Of a stretch of DNA of 64,000 bases, positions 21,401 through 30,042 are shown one piece after another. A program made the position numbers and the translations under genes. The DNA comes from Rana temporaria. Taxonomy: Eukaryota > Chordata > Amphibia > Anura > Ranidae. Below the pieces are notes generated by a model that was not told where the DNA came from, ran no database searches, and saw only the letters and a list, made by a program, of their open reading frames with translations. Numbering within the stretch: the stretch's first letter is position 1; each line of letters starts with the position of its first letter. The stretch covers positions 243,914,231 through 243,978,230 of the forward strand of contig NC_053489.1 in the NCBI RefSeq assembly GCF_905171775.1. Reading direction: 5' to 3'.

Positions 21401-22646
21401 GCTGGAGGCCAGATCTGGAAGCACACGCGGTGGACGCTCTCCGCCAACCTTGGCCAGAGGGGACACACTACGCGTTCCCCCCCTTTCAAATAATCCCCAG
21501 GCTTCTCCTACGGATAACCAACCTGGGAGCGACGGTGGTCTTGATCACACCATGGTGGCCGACCCAACCATGGTTTCCTCTCCTACTGGGAATGACTATA
21601 GACCTCCCCAGACTGATTCCCTACTCCCCTCACCTCCTCACCAATCCGACCGGGGATCCTCACCCCATGGTTCTGGAGAACAACCTGCCACTTCTGGCGT
21701 GGCTAGTCTCAGGATCCCGACCACAGATAGAGACCTTTCAGTCTCGGCTCGGAATCTCCTCACCCTGGCCTGGGCCCCCGGGACTAGATCGGCATATCGA
21801 TCAGCCTGGGGACTCTGGGTTCGTTGGTGTGATCAACGACAGGTTGATCCCATACAGGCCCCTGTTTCGCTAGTAGCTAATTACCTGACGGAGTCTTTTG
21901 AATCCGGAAAGGCATACAGTTCTATCAACATATATCGCTCAGCCATTTCAGCCTATCACTGCCCTGTGGATTCTTTACCAGTTGGCAGACATCCGCTGAT
22001 ATGCCGGCTATTGCGAGGCATAAAATTTCAACGTCCCCCTAGGCCTAGATACCAAGTGACCTGGGATGTGTCGAAGGTACTTGGTATGTTCGCCAATTGG
22101 GGGGACAATTCGGACCTATCTCTGAGACTTTTATCCATGAAATTGACGGTCCTTCTTTGTCTAATTTCCATTAAGAGGGTGTCAGATGTTAGAGCTCTGG
22201 ACATTTCCAGAAGACAATTTTCGCCACACGGCGTTGAATTTTCCATCGTACGCAGGACCAAGACCGGTATTCACTCAGTCTTCTATCCTTCTTTTCCTGC
22301 TCACCCCCTCCTTTGTGTCGTTCGGTGTCTTCAAACATACGAATCCCTCACGGCTAATCTACGCCCTGCGGGTTCTTCTCAACTTCTTATATCTTATGTC
22401 AATCCCCACCTTCCTGTCTCGTCTGCCTCCTTGGCACGATGGGTGAGAACCGCCATGGAGATGGCGGGGATTGACGTTACCCTGTTCGGAGCTCATTCCA
22501 CCAGGGGCGCCATGGCTACTAAAGTAGTCATTTCAGGAGGCTCTCTCTCTGATCTCTTGAGAGCAGCGGATTGGTCTTCCGAGACCACATTCCGTCAGTT
22601 TTATTTCAGACCTCAGGACCATGTCTCCCTATCGGTCCTTCCTTAG
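18444..22646 (+). CDS. Gag-like and tyrosine recombinase frame of DIRS-B (1400 codons)
   Basis: One unbroken frame. Residues 1-458 are gag-like: a Gln/Ser-rich N-terminus, an acidic patch (SSEEDSADPLEGSDGSDSD), a helical middle and a basic RGG-type end (RGRPWRGRGGRGYPRSR). Residues about 1100-1400 are a tyrosine recombinase with R1245 (IKRVSDV), H1351 and R1354 (AHSTRG), W1377 (ADWSS) and nucleophile Y1387 (RQFYF). Residues about 460-1095 overlap RT/RNase H in another frame, have no recognisable domain and are probably a shadow. A GGTGAG donor-like site at 19815 just after the RGG segment, and a tttcag acceptor-like site at 21736-21741, would join gag to recombinase in frame. That is a hypothesis only. 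Confidence 0.85.
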   Translation: MTDANPLNPSGELQTTGISHTLSASQLQDIIQMSIQAALASTTPSPWALQPTDATNIPLQCGEPPTKKGKSLQKRKHTLAVNDSPAGEVNNLLQVAPTTVYQPQHHSVTSRPLNLRETQKKGLNATRRAKPDSYVVSSEEDSADPLEGSDGSDSDSDIEDAGDTALNTAAIPATQDEVLLDALGEPFFHPDAITHPRSGEWTPLPHVSQYVELWARKSLDKGSRNKLKAECPRPSIPKKVVATPEVDPVLTKYLLKTGKFQKKGIERSFRAIQDRVLDLMGPLTKILNLSEQAAASGQPVDLPQLRGWAQRALCLAGTANTACSVERRRSILMRLDPQLSHLAESEPGPAAEGMLFGDMVIKDINKFVGLFTSLDKAQNSLRKTGNNKVFNRAGRNRGRSAGRSTFFRPQGRSTAQYQYQAPSYATPMAQPAPFFPPRGRPWRGRGGRGYPRSRPPTGEHTLHHTQLHPRGGTSEVFFPKLVCDYGRRMDLTNRQGVCHRPAIPTNSQYNSPSHSVCKTKRTPHRQRDSRSGHKTGNNGSRSLLHRFHKQPLSSKQERGRLPPGDKPEGLEPICRIPTFQNGRNSLPPRPSPPQRLAGEGGPKRCISYGSHTPRLTTFTSLSLEGQNVAIHLPPVRPVVCPMVFHQTFETSGGSFEEQRSSSDYISRRHPHHGLLPKSGPPSHVLDNFPTPRTRIRNQSRKVQSNPSPTNRVPGFYGRHRTVNPQFTQSKTCAHPKRNSGSTEQRFSIPPHSSSAGGPTRGLHPGHLPGPTTLQSPTTTQNYAPETRSQVFRRDSPMSRDYRGTEMVAPSCRGMERQDHLQSLTGGRDRIRRQSQGLGRPVRDVLHRRNVVRNGNLPAYQCTGTFGSSVCRQEFYAPYVHMLYSISHGQCGGGAICQSTGRHQIQDVGIHRQRLLAFLPVSRHYPYSGIHPGGIQFGSRLEFSIPPRFQRLEIGSINFSSLATTLGSAIFRSLCLTPQSPATSFLQLEARSGSTRGGRSPPTLARGDTLRVPPLSNNPQASPTDNQPGSDGGLDHTMVADPTMVSSPTGNDYRPPQTDSLLPSPPHQSDRGSSPHGSGEQPATSGVASLRIPTTDRDLSVSARNLLTLAWAPGTRSAYRSAWGLWVRWCDQRQVDPIQAPVSLVANYLTESFESGKAYSSINIYRSAISAYHCPVDSLPVGRHPLICRLLRGIKFQRPPRPRYQVTWDVSKVLGMFANWGDNSDLSLRLLSMKLTVLLCLISIKRVSDVRALDISRRQFSPHGVEFSIVRRTKTGIHSVFYPSFPAHPLLCVVRCLQTYESLTANLRPAGSSQLLISYVNPHLPVSSASLARWVRTAMEMAGIDVTLFGAHSTRGAMATKVVISGGSLSDLLRAADWSSETTFRQFYFRPQDHVSLSVLP
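19714..21873 (+). CDS. Reverse transcriptase / RNase H polyprotein of DIRS-B
   Basis: 719 codons in the +1 frame relative to gag; the nominal Met lies inside gag, so the true start may differ. RT spans about residues 85-320, with D178/D181 in VDLKDAY and YLDD at 242-245. RNase H follows with D408 (IESDAS), E440 (ALELLA), D465 (RMDNVA) and D516 (VADWNSR). The C-terminal segment from about 535 (DLFASRLNRQLPHFFSW, YAFPPFQIIPR, TPWWPTQPW) matches the methyltransferase-like tail of DIRS elements and is well conserved with DIRS-A. The last 130 bases overlap the start of the recombinase domain. Confidence 0.93.
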   Translation: MPPRWHNLHHSFLLEADPGADVVDADIHDPDLLPVSIPYTTLNYTPVGGRLKYFSQNWSAITADAWILQTVRGFVIDLQSPPILNIIPPPIRFAKQKERLIDKEIQDLVTKQAIMEVDPSSTGFISNLFLVSKKGGGFRPVINLRGLNQYVEYRHFKMEGIHFLRDLLHPNDWLVKVDLKDAYLTVPIHPDSQHLLRFLWKARMWQFTCLPFGLSSAPWCFTKLLKPVVAALRSRGVRLIIYLDDILIMAYSQNQALLHMSWTISLLQELGFVINHEKSSLTPVQQIEFLGFTVDTVQSTLSLPKAKLALIRKEIRAALSRGFLSLRTLARLVGLLAASIQAIFPAPLHYRALQRLKIMHLRQGLKYSDEIPLCQETTEELRWWLHHAVEWNGRTIFNPSPEVVIESDASRRGWGARCGTSSTGGTWSATETSLHINALELLAALFAVKSFMPHTSTCCILFRMDNVAAVQYVNRLGGTKSKTLAYIAKDFWHFCLSHDITPIAEYIPGVSNSVADWNSRYLRDSSDWKLDRSIFLHLQQLWGPLSFDLFASRLNRQLPHFFSWRPDLEAHAVDALRQPWPEGTHYAFPPFQIIPRLLLRITNLGATVVLITPWWPTQPWFPLLLGMTIDLPRLIPYSPHLLTNPTGDPHPMVLENNLPLLAWLVSGSRPQIETFQSRLGISSPWPGPPGLDRHIDQPGDSGFVGVINDRLIPYRPLFR

Positions 22647-22701
22647 ATTTATGACTTGTGTTTAATTATATCTGTATGTATAAAAATTTAAGCTTTGAAC
22701 T

Positions 22702-22799
22702 TGCACAAGATATGAGCCTCCTGTCTGATATATAATTTGAGATTTTCCTAGCTTGTGACGGAAAATATTGATTATATGATGACAGGAGGCGAGTATCTT
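22702..22799 (+). repeat. DIRS-B internal complementary region
   Basis: Bases 22702-22734 are the reverse complement of the outer left end (17516-17548). Bases 22731-22799 are the reverse complement of the outer right end (about 23257-23324). The fusion lies at 'gatatataatttgag'. It starts 56 bases after the recombinase stop. Its presence fixes both element ends without needing target duplications. Confidence 0.93.
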
Positions 22800-23084
22800 C
22801 CCTCCCGACCCTCCCTATTACGATTGTTTTCATTCTTCGCAGGTTACTGAAGGTCGATCTGGGACATACAGACGGAAGTTGATTGAATCCTGCTTGCTCG
22901 TTGGAAGGCAGTTTGCTTGAAAATCCTCGTTTTGGATTCCTTGTTCCTGGAACCCCTGTTGGGTCACGATTGGTGGTGCACTTCCAGTTGGAAGTCATTC
23001 GGAGGTCGACCGGCCGGTCTTCACTCCAAGGACACGCTTCAATCCTTCTTTCCGGTACCATTCTTAGATGAAGTTTATCGCATC

Positions 23085-23263
23085 AAGAAAGAGGAGGATC
23101 GTTCACAGACGGGCCCTTTTATGGGGTCACTATATGGGGCGTGGTTAGAGGGTTATTATGGACTACGGAAGGGGTAGTCTGTTTAAAAAGTTTTTACATT
23201 AAGTTATTAGAAATGTTATTCTGCTGTGAGCATTAATAAAGGAAGATTAATGCACAAGATACT
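23085..23263 (-). repeat. DIRS-B terminal inverted repeat, 3' copy
   Basis: Reverse complement of 17538-17716, from aagaaagaggaggatc to gcacaagata. The outer 60 bases to 23324 are specific to this end and are mirrored in the internal complementary region. Confidence 0.9.
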
Positions 23264-23324
23264 CGCCTCCTGTCATCATATAATCAATATTTTCCGTCAC
23301 AAGCTAGGAAAATCTCAAATTATA

Positions 23325-24774
23325 GTAGTCACCTACGTATGCAATCCAGAAAAGTTTAGGCAAAAATATCAGGTTGTTTTACAAAGGAATACAAAAACGT
23401 ATCGCAACCAAGTCATTTTACAGTAATATGGAAACAGTTCACTAAACTATAACTGGTCGCTATGGATAAAGGGGGCATTCACACCAGTTTATTAAATACT
23501 CCTTGCGCCCTGGGTGCCTTGGTGTGGGTGACATCATGAGTGGAGCTTCATGTTAGAGAAAAGCCCGGGGGAAATAAAATTGCTGGTCACAATGTGCAGA
23601 TCTTCCTGCAGCCAGACAGGTACAAGTCTGCTAATTCATTGATAAGAGCTTTTTGAGTGTCCCATTCTATATATTGCTGTGCTGTATGCTACATGCTCCA
23701 CACTGTAAGCATGCCAACTCTCAAAACGTGTGGTTCTTGGTGTAGGGCAGTGGCAAGGGTGCAGGGTAAAATGGAGGTTCTGAGTGAAGGAATGAGGATG
23801 ACAAGGGGTGCTCGGCTGGGTGGTAAGGAGGTGCACAGAACAGGCAGATGTAGTGTTAGAGTGACAATGGTGTACAGGTTGACATGGAGTATTGGATGAC
23901 AGGTGATGCACAGTAAGGGATTGCTGGCCAGCATTCCAGTCCTCTTCCGAACTGGCAGGGCTAGGCTGCATTGCATGTGCACAGCATAATCTTCATAGGC
24001 CTTAATGGGAAAGCCAACTAAGTACAGAACTGAAAGGAGGCTATTCTGAGAAGAGAGCCACCTAACATGTGTAGACCATACAGTAGCTCCTGAGCAGCTT
24101 GATTATATATTTGAAAGATTAACAAATATGTTTTAATGAAAATTCAGATTTTGTTAAGTTGGAAGCATTATTGTTAAAATATTAAAGCTGTAATAAACCC
24201 CAAACCAAAAATGTAAGCTTACCAGCAGCTTACCAATCATTGGATGTGGTGGCTGCATCAGTTTTCTTTTCTTAGGCTTTTTTCCCTCTGTTTTCACCTG
24301 GTGATCTGGCCAGTAACACATCCTGTTTTAGATTGCCTCCACTCTGGATGAAGGAGCACAGGGGGAACCTTTGGACAGCAGAATTGTCTAAAGAGGAGGG
24401 TATTGTTCGATGTACTAGCAGATTTAACTACACTAACAAACAAACCAAAAAATCGAGCACACACTTTATAATCAGTTACAGCAAATCTATTGGTTTTTCT
24501 TTTTTTGGGCTAAATGTTTTACATAAATAAATAACTGCTGACCATGGTAAACCACCCTGCTGGATGGTTTGTCTCATCTCTGTAACAGATATAGTCTGCT
24601 GGAGAGCTTGTTCTTATGAAAAACAGCAGACTTGCTGGCTGGATCACCAGATGAATGAATAGAAAAAAGTCTAAAAAAAAAAAAAAATGAATACAGCCAT
24701 CACATGTAACAATTGGTAAGCTGTAATATAATAAATGTTTGTCTTTGGGTTTAATGGCACTTTAAAGTAGATGT
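23325..24774. other. Non-coding stretch, no gene seen
   Basis: Ordinary AT-leaning sequence with short open frames. The overlapping open frames on both strands around 23636-23982 have no recognised domain. No terminal repeats seen. Confidence 0.4.
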
Positions 24775-24788
24775 AAACATACATGTCA

Positions 24789-25100
24789 ACACAGGGGTAG
24801 TACCCACAAATTTGAGAAATTGTGGGCAAAGTGGTTGGATGTACCAGGTCTAGCCCCGGTAGACCTTGTGATGGATAGACTTCTGGGCATCAATGTGGGG
24901 TGAGATGGGGACGGTGATACTTTGCGGGATGGTGTTGTTTGAAACGGTTTGGGGGGAGGGGCTATACCTCCTACCTATAAATACTCACTGAGTACGGGAT
25001 GTCCTAACCTATGTTGTTATCTTGTCCCCGCAATGTTAAGGGGACCTTGTATAATTTGTACCTCTGCAAACTAAATAAAATTTTGTTGGATCAAAAAAAA
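24789..25100 (+). mobile_element. 5'-truncated LINE-type 3' end with 14-bp target duplication
   Basis: A 312-bp insert flanked by perfect 14-bp repeats AAACATACATGTCA (24775-24788 and 25101-25114). It ends in an aataaaa signal (about 25073-25079) and a short A-run, the signature of target-primed reverse transcription with 5' truncation. The body has no recognisable protein segment, so L1-like is the likely but unproved family. Confidence 0.85.
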
Positions 25101-25683
25101 AAACATACATGTCATAGACAGGTGCCACAACTGCTTTTGCTTAGTTTCAGAAAGGATCTTTCTCACCTTTTTTATAAGGTTAAAAAATGATGCCATGTGA
25201 TCATGCATCTATTCTTCCTGATAGTGGGAGGCGGAGTTACAGGACACTGTGCACACAGTGTGCCTTTATTCCATTGTCTGTCCTGTCTGATGCAAAGATG
25301 CAGACTGTGCTTGAGCAGTGGGCATGTTCAAGTGGTTAGCTGTGATTAAGAAGGGGGATGTGTGACAGAATCAGGCTGTGATTGAGAGGGGGGTGTGGTG
25401 GCCGAAGAAGCTACTCAATACAGGCATGCCGTACGTCTGTACAGTGTCCTGTACCTCTGAATATTCAGCCAAAGGATGGAAACTGACCACACAAGAAGAG
25501 ATCTGCTTCTGTGCTTTATGTGGTCAGTTTAGAACAAGGACAAGAGGTCACTGGCTGGATCAACCAGGTACTTCAGATGGAAGAAGTACATGAAAATAAT
25601 AGAAGGTATGATTTATACATTTTCACATATGTAAACACACACAAAAAAATATTATTACTGCCTTGTGACTGATTTGACCTTAA

Positions 25684-26668
25684 CCACTTAAGACTCGGAC
25701 CATTATGCAGGTAAAGGACCTGGCCCCTTTTTGTGATTCGGCACTGCGTCGCTTTAACTGACAATTGCGTGGTCGTGCGACGTGGCTCGCAAACAAAATT
25801 GACATCCTTTTTTTCCCACAAATAGAGATTTCCTCTGCGGTTTTTATTTTTTGTGCTATAAACAAAAATAGAGCGCCAATTTTGAAAAAAAAAAAAAACA
25901 ATATTTTTTACTTTTTTCTATAATAAATATCCCCATAAAATATATATAAAAACATTTCCTCAGTTTAGGCAGATACGTATTCTACATATTTTTGGTAAAA
26001 AACAAAAAAAAAAAAAACAAAAAACGCAATAAGCATTTATTGATTGGTTTGCGCAAAAGTTAGAGCGTTTACAAAATAGGGGATAGTTTTGTGGCATTTT
26101 TATAATTTTTTTTTTTTTTACTAGTAATGGCGGCGATCAGCGATTTTTTTCGTGACTGCGACATTATGGTGGACACATCGGACACTTTTGACACTATTTT
26201 GGGACCATTGTCATTTTTACAGCGAACAGTGCTATAAAAATGCACCGGTTACTGAAAAAATTACACTGGCAGTGAAGGGGTTAACCAGGAGGGGGCGCTG
26301 TAGGGGTTAAGTGTGTCCTAAGGGAGTGTTCTTACTGTGGGGAGGCGTGGCTGTGCGTGTGACGTCACTGATCTTCGTTCCCCAACACAGGGAATAGACG
26401 ATCAGTGACAGCCACACTAGGAAGCACAGGGAGAGGTTTGTTTACACTTACCGCTCCCCGTTCTTCCGCTTTGTGACCCGATCGCGGGACACCGGCGGCG
26501 ATCGGGTCCGCTGTTCCCGTGGGGACGGTCACTGAGAAGAGGACCGGGTCGTGAGCACGTCAGCGCGCGACCCACGGCTGGGCTCTTAAAGGGGACGTAC
26601 ATGTACGCCCTTGTGCCCAGCCGTGCCATTTTGTCGACGTATATCGTCGTACGGCAGTCCTCAAGTGG
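25684..26668 (+). mobile_element. TTAA-flanked nonautonomous element, copy 1
   Basis: Flanked by TTAA on both sides (25680-25683, 26669-26672). Ends ccacttaagactcgg and gcagtcctcaagtgg are inverted complements over the first bases. TTAA duplications are typical of piggyBac-type transposons, but the CCACTT termini differ from the classical ccc start, so the superfamily stays open. The interior carries the phrase 'tttttgcgctataaac' shared with the copies near 32820 and 33710. Confidence 0.75.
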
Positions 26669-26975
26669 TTAAAAAGGAGAAGTTGAGCCCAATATCTTTT
26701 TGCCCTACTTCTCTTGTAAGTCACAGGAGTGCACTTCATTCTGCACTCTTGTGACCTATACTTTAGAGAGATTCTGACTTTAATATCAGGATCCACCCAG
26801 CTGCCTGGACTGACAGCTGGCTCAGTCTCTCAGCGCACCACTGGGAGCCCGAGCTAGCTGCTCCTGCCCCTTCCACAGCCCGACACTCCAGTGAGTGCTG
26901 GAGGGACAGAGCAGAGAGCTGATGACTGTTTCGTGAGGGCCGAGAACTGAGCAATCAGTGGTCTTTGATCGCACA

Positions 26976-28841
26976 AGAACGGAAAAATGTAGCGATAATA
27001 TCTGTATATAGATATGGAAGTGAACCGCATCTGAAGGCTCAAACCAAATCTGTCCGTGTATAGTACCTCAATTGTACAAAGTGTCACCAGGCGACCATAT
27101 TTAAACAGAATTTACTAAATATATGAACCACAAACTTAATATGTGAAAACACAAATTGTGATAACACAATATTAGTGAATAAAAACAAAATGTGCATATA
27201 GGGCCAGATTCAGGTAGAATCGCGGCAGCTTAACGTATCGTAGATACGTTACACCGCCGCAATTTTTCATCGCAAGTGCCTGATTCACCAAGCACTTGCG
27301 TGAAAAAATACGCCGGCGGCCTCCGGCGTAAGCCCGCGTAATTTAAAGGGGCGTGTGCCATTTAAATTAGGTGCGCTGCCACGCCGGACCTACTGCGCAT
27401 GCTCCGTTTCGAAATTCCCGCCGTGCTTTGCGCAAAGTGACGTCATTTTTTCGAACAGCGACGCGCGTAGCGTACTTTCTTATTCCCGGACGTCTTACGC
27501 AAACGACGTTGATTTTTAAATTTCGACGCGGGAACGACGGCCATACTTTATACAGCACATACGTGTGCTGTGTAAAGTTAAGGCACCAAAAACGACGACT
27601 AACTTTGCGACGGGAAACTAGACTAGCGGCGACGTAGTGAACGCGAAAAACCGTCGTGGATCGCCGTAACTCCTAATTTGCATACCCGACGCTGGTTTAC
27701 GACGCAAACTCCCCCCAGCGGCGGCCGCGGTACTGCATCCTAAGATCCGACAGTGTAAAACAATTACACCTGTCGGATCTTAGGGCTATCTATGCGTAAC
27801 TGATTCTATGAATCAGTCGCATAGATACTCTGAGAGATACGACGGAGTATCTGAGATACTCCGTCGTATCTCCGCTGTGAATCTGGCCCAAAGTGACTAA
27901 AGTCCAAATGAATGAAAATTAAGACGACTTTTTTTGAAGCTCATCATGGGCTTGTCATATAATGCAGGTACCAAAAGCGATGTTGTGGATGGGTCATTCC
28001 GACCCGTTTCAACTGACGACTTTTTAGTTGAAACACGTCGGGTGGACCCATCCACAACATCGCTTTTATTACCTGCATTATATGACAAGCCCATGATGAG
28101 CTTCAAAAATTTGAGTTTTATTTAACCTTTTAATAAACAACACTTCATAAAACGGTATCACACTATGCGAGTTTCTTTTACCATATTTCGCATGGCATGT
28201 GGATACTGAGCCTCTACCTTTACAAGATTACATGATATATATCGTGACTTTGGATTACTATTGTCGTGTAGCCGATCGGATCCAGGACCAGCTGTAATGA
28301 TTGAGTTGACCGACCATTTAAGCTTTTGGTGACTTGGGTAGTGTAAGCCTTCCCTAGTCATTGGCGTTTGGTAAGCCTCTCTCCTACTTTTGGTGGTGGT
28401 ACTTCTGTCAAGCTGTTGTTCCATCTTCAAGGCTTATTCGTGGTGGAGTCGTCTTAATTTTCATTCATTTGGACTTTAGTCACATTTTGTTTTTATTCAC
28501 CAATATTGTGTTATCACAAGTTGTGTTTTCACATATTAAGTTTGTGGTTCATATATTTAGTAAATTCTGTTTAAATATGGTCACGTGGTGCTATGGAGCT
28601 ACTATACACACACGTAGATTTGGTTTGAGCCTTCAGATGCGGTTCACTTCCATATCTATATACAGATATTAGCGCTACATTTTTTCGTTCTTATCACATT
28701 ACTGCTTTTCCCTATAGTCGTGTGGCAGCTTACATTTGTATTATTAATATATATATATATATATATTATATATACACACATATACATACATACACCCACA
28801 CACACTATACAGAGCGCAGTTTATCCTTTACACTTTTTACA
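26976..28841 (+). mobile_element. Palindromic retro-type element P1 with 15-bp target duplication
   Basis: Flanked by perfect 15-bp repeats GTCTTTGATCGCACA (26961-26975 and 28842-28856). The interior is two head-to-head copies of about 250 bp (26980-27200 plus 27893-27925, against 28447-28698), a second inner inverted repeat (27938-28012 / 28032-28108), and a one-sided tail (28700-28841) ending in gagcgcagtttatccttt. The one-sided tail and variable-length duplication argue for reverse-transcription-linked insertion rather than a DNA transposon. Penelope-like elements are known for such inverted arrangements, but no RT is present here. Confidence 0.75.
27201..27889 (+). mobile_element. GGGCCAGATTC MITE inside P1 left arm
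   Basis: Ends gggccagattcagg and gtgaatctggccc are inverted complements. The right arm of P1 preserves the empty site: 'aacaaaatgtgactaaagtcc' there corresponds to aaaatgtg-[insert]-gtgactaaag here, so GTG is duplicated. A few extra bases (catata, aaa) lie between the visible ends and the GTG repeats. CG-rich interior, no coding capacity. Confidence 0.85.
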
Positions 28842-28865
28842 GTCTTTGATCGCACAGTTCTCAGT

Positions 28866-29295
28866 CAAAAGCCTCATACACACGATTGGATTTTCTGCGG
28901 AGAAAGAGTAGGACTTTTGTCCGAAGGGCGTTGGCCAGGAATACGTATTGCATACAAACGTTAAAGGATTTTTGGCCAACAAACACAAAACTACGTGTTT
29001 TTTCAGCTCTTTAGCACCACCCTTTGGGCAACGTCTGCTTATGTTGTGTTAGGGTGAGCATTGCTTCTGAGCATGCGCGTTTGTACTTTGTAGTTTTATC
29101 CGATGGACTTGTGTACACTTGGTTGGATAATCCGACAACACACATTTGTTGGCAGACAATTTTAAAGCATGCTATCCAACATTTGTTGGCAGGAAATCCG
29201 ACAACAATTATCCGATGGAGCATACAAACGATCGGATTGTCCGACAACAGCCTGTCATCACAAAATTCTCATCGGATAATAGGGCTTTAGAGGCA
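28866..29295. mobile_element. MITE with 'gcctcatacacacgattgga' left end
   Basis: Homologous in inverted orientation to 30043-30558 (shared phrases gttggccaggaa, aacaaatattg-like, tccgacaacag). The right end, about 'cggataatagggcttta', is less well preserved. No coding capacity. Confidence 0.55.
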
Positions 29296-30042
29296 GCAGG
29301 GAACAGATACACCATGATGAGTGTATTTAATTTGTTCAACCTGCACTTCTCTTTTAAAGTCGAGCTCCGGGCTGCTTCTATATGTGCCCATGCAGTGGGG
29401 TTAACCTGGCACTGCATGAATTAAATGCTCGTTTGTAAAAAGCTTTTCCTATACACTGTATATACCAGTCAGTTCTGATTCTGTTAAGCTGGGATTTTGA
29501 TAATTAAAGCAATATTTGTTTTTTACATAAAATCGCTGACAATGACAACTTTCATGAGCTGGATTGTTAACGATGTCCATGAAACTGCTGCTTTCTATAA
29601 TACACATAAAATATGTTTTATTTCTTACCCTCTGTATTCATAATAAGCCACACCCTGTTAATCAAATTAGCCGCTTGCTCATCACCCCAACATATCTGGC
29701 TGGGATGACATCCCTGACAACACTTTACCCTGAACTATATACGCATACCAGTAATCTTCAAAAATATTCATATAAAGAGCCATAAATGGATCGAAATCAG
29801 TCCCTGCTGAAATCGGACAAATTTCATTTAATTTCAGATTGTATGGGCTAGTTTGCTTACACAAATCAATATATCAATTGACTTGTGTACAATCAGTCTG
29901 TTGGTTTTTTTCTCTGGACAGTCTGTGCCACTGGCTATAACCGACAACACTGATCATTGTATTCTGCCAGCAGGGAAGACTCCCCGCAGGAAGATTACAA
30001 TAGCTCAGCGGGAAAAACGAAACATGTATATGGCCAGTCTTA

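Larger units (their letters stand above)
17516..23324 (+). mobile_element. DIRS-B: DIRS-type tyrosine-recombinase retrotransposon
   Basis: A complete-looking 5.8 kb DIRS element. It holds a terminal inverted repeat (17538-17716), leader, a 1400-codon gag/recombinase frame (18444-22646), RT/RNase H in the +1 frame (19714-21873), an internal complementary region (22702-22799) and the second inverted repeat (23085-23263). The ends are fixed by the complementary region, which contains both outer ends joined: attatatatcagacagg on the left and aatctcaaattata on the right. The two ends share 'attata', so the circle junction could hold one copy. It differs strongly in sequence from DIRS-A, so the two are separate families. 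All catalytic residues are present and no frame is broken, so it may be competent. Confidence 0.94.

Noticed and set aside
19816..21741. Middle 640 codons of the DIRS-B gag/recombinase frame as a novel protein domain
   Set aside because: It overlaps the well-motif-supported RT/RNase H gene codon for codon, is Ser/Arg/Pro/His-rich without domain-like pattern, and looks like a shifted reading of RT.
17516..23324. LTR retrotransposon or endogenous retrovirus interpretation of the RT elements
   Set aside because: Terminal repeats are inverted, there is no integrase or protease, and a tyrosine recombinase and internal complementary region are present, so DIRS fits instead.
27995..28035. Hammerhead-ribozyme-like core in P1 ('ctgacgac', 'gttgaaacacgtc')
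   Set aside because: The conserved CUGAUGA and GAAA boxes with three helices cannot be assembled convincingly by eye; a covariance-model search would be decisive.
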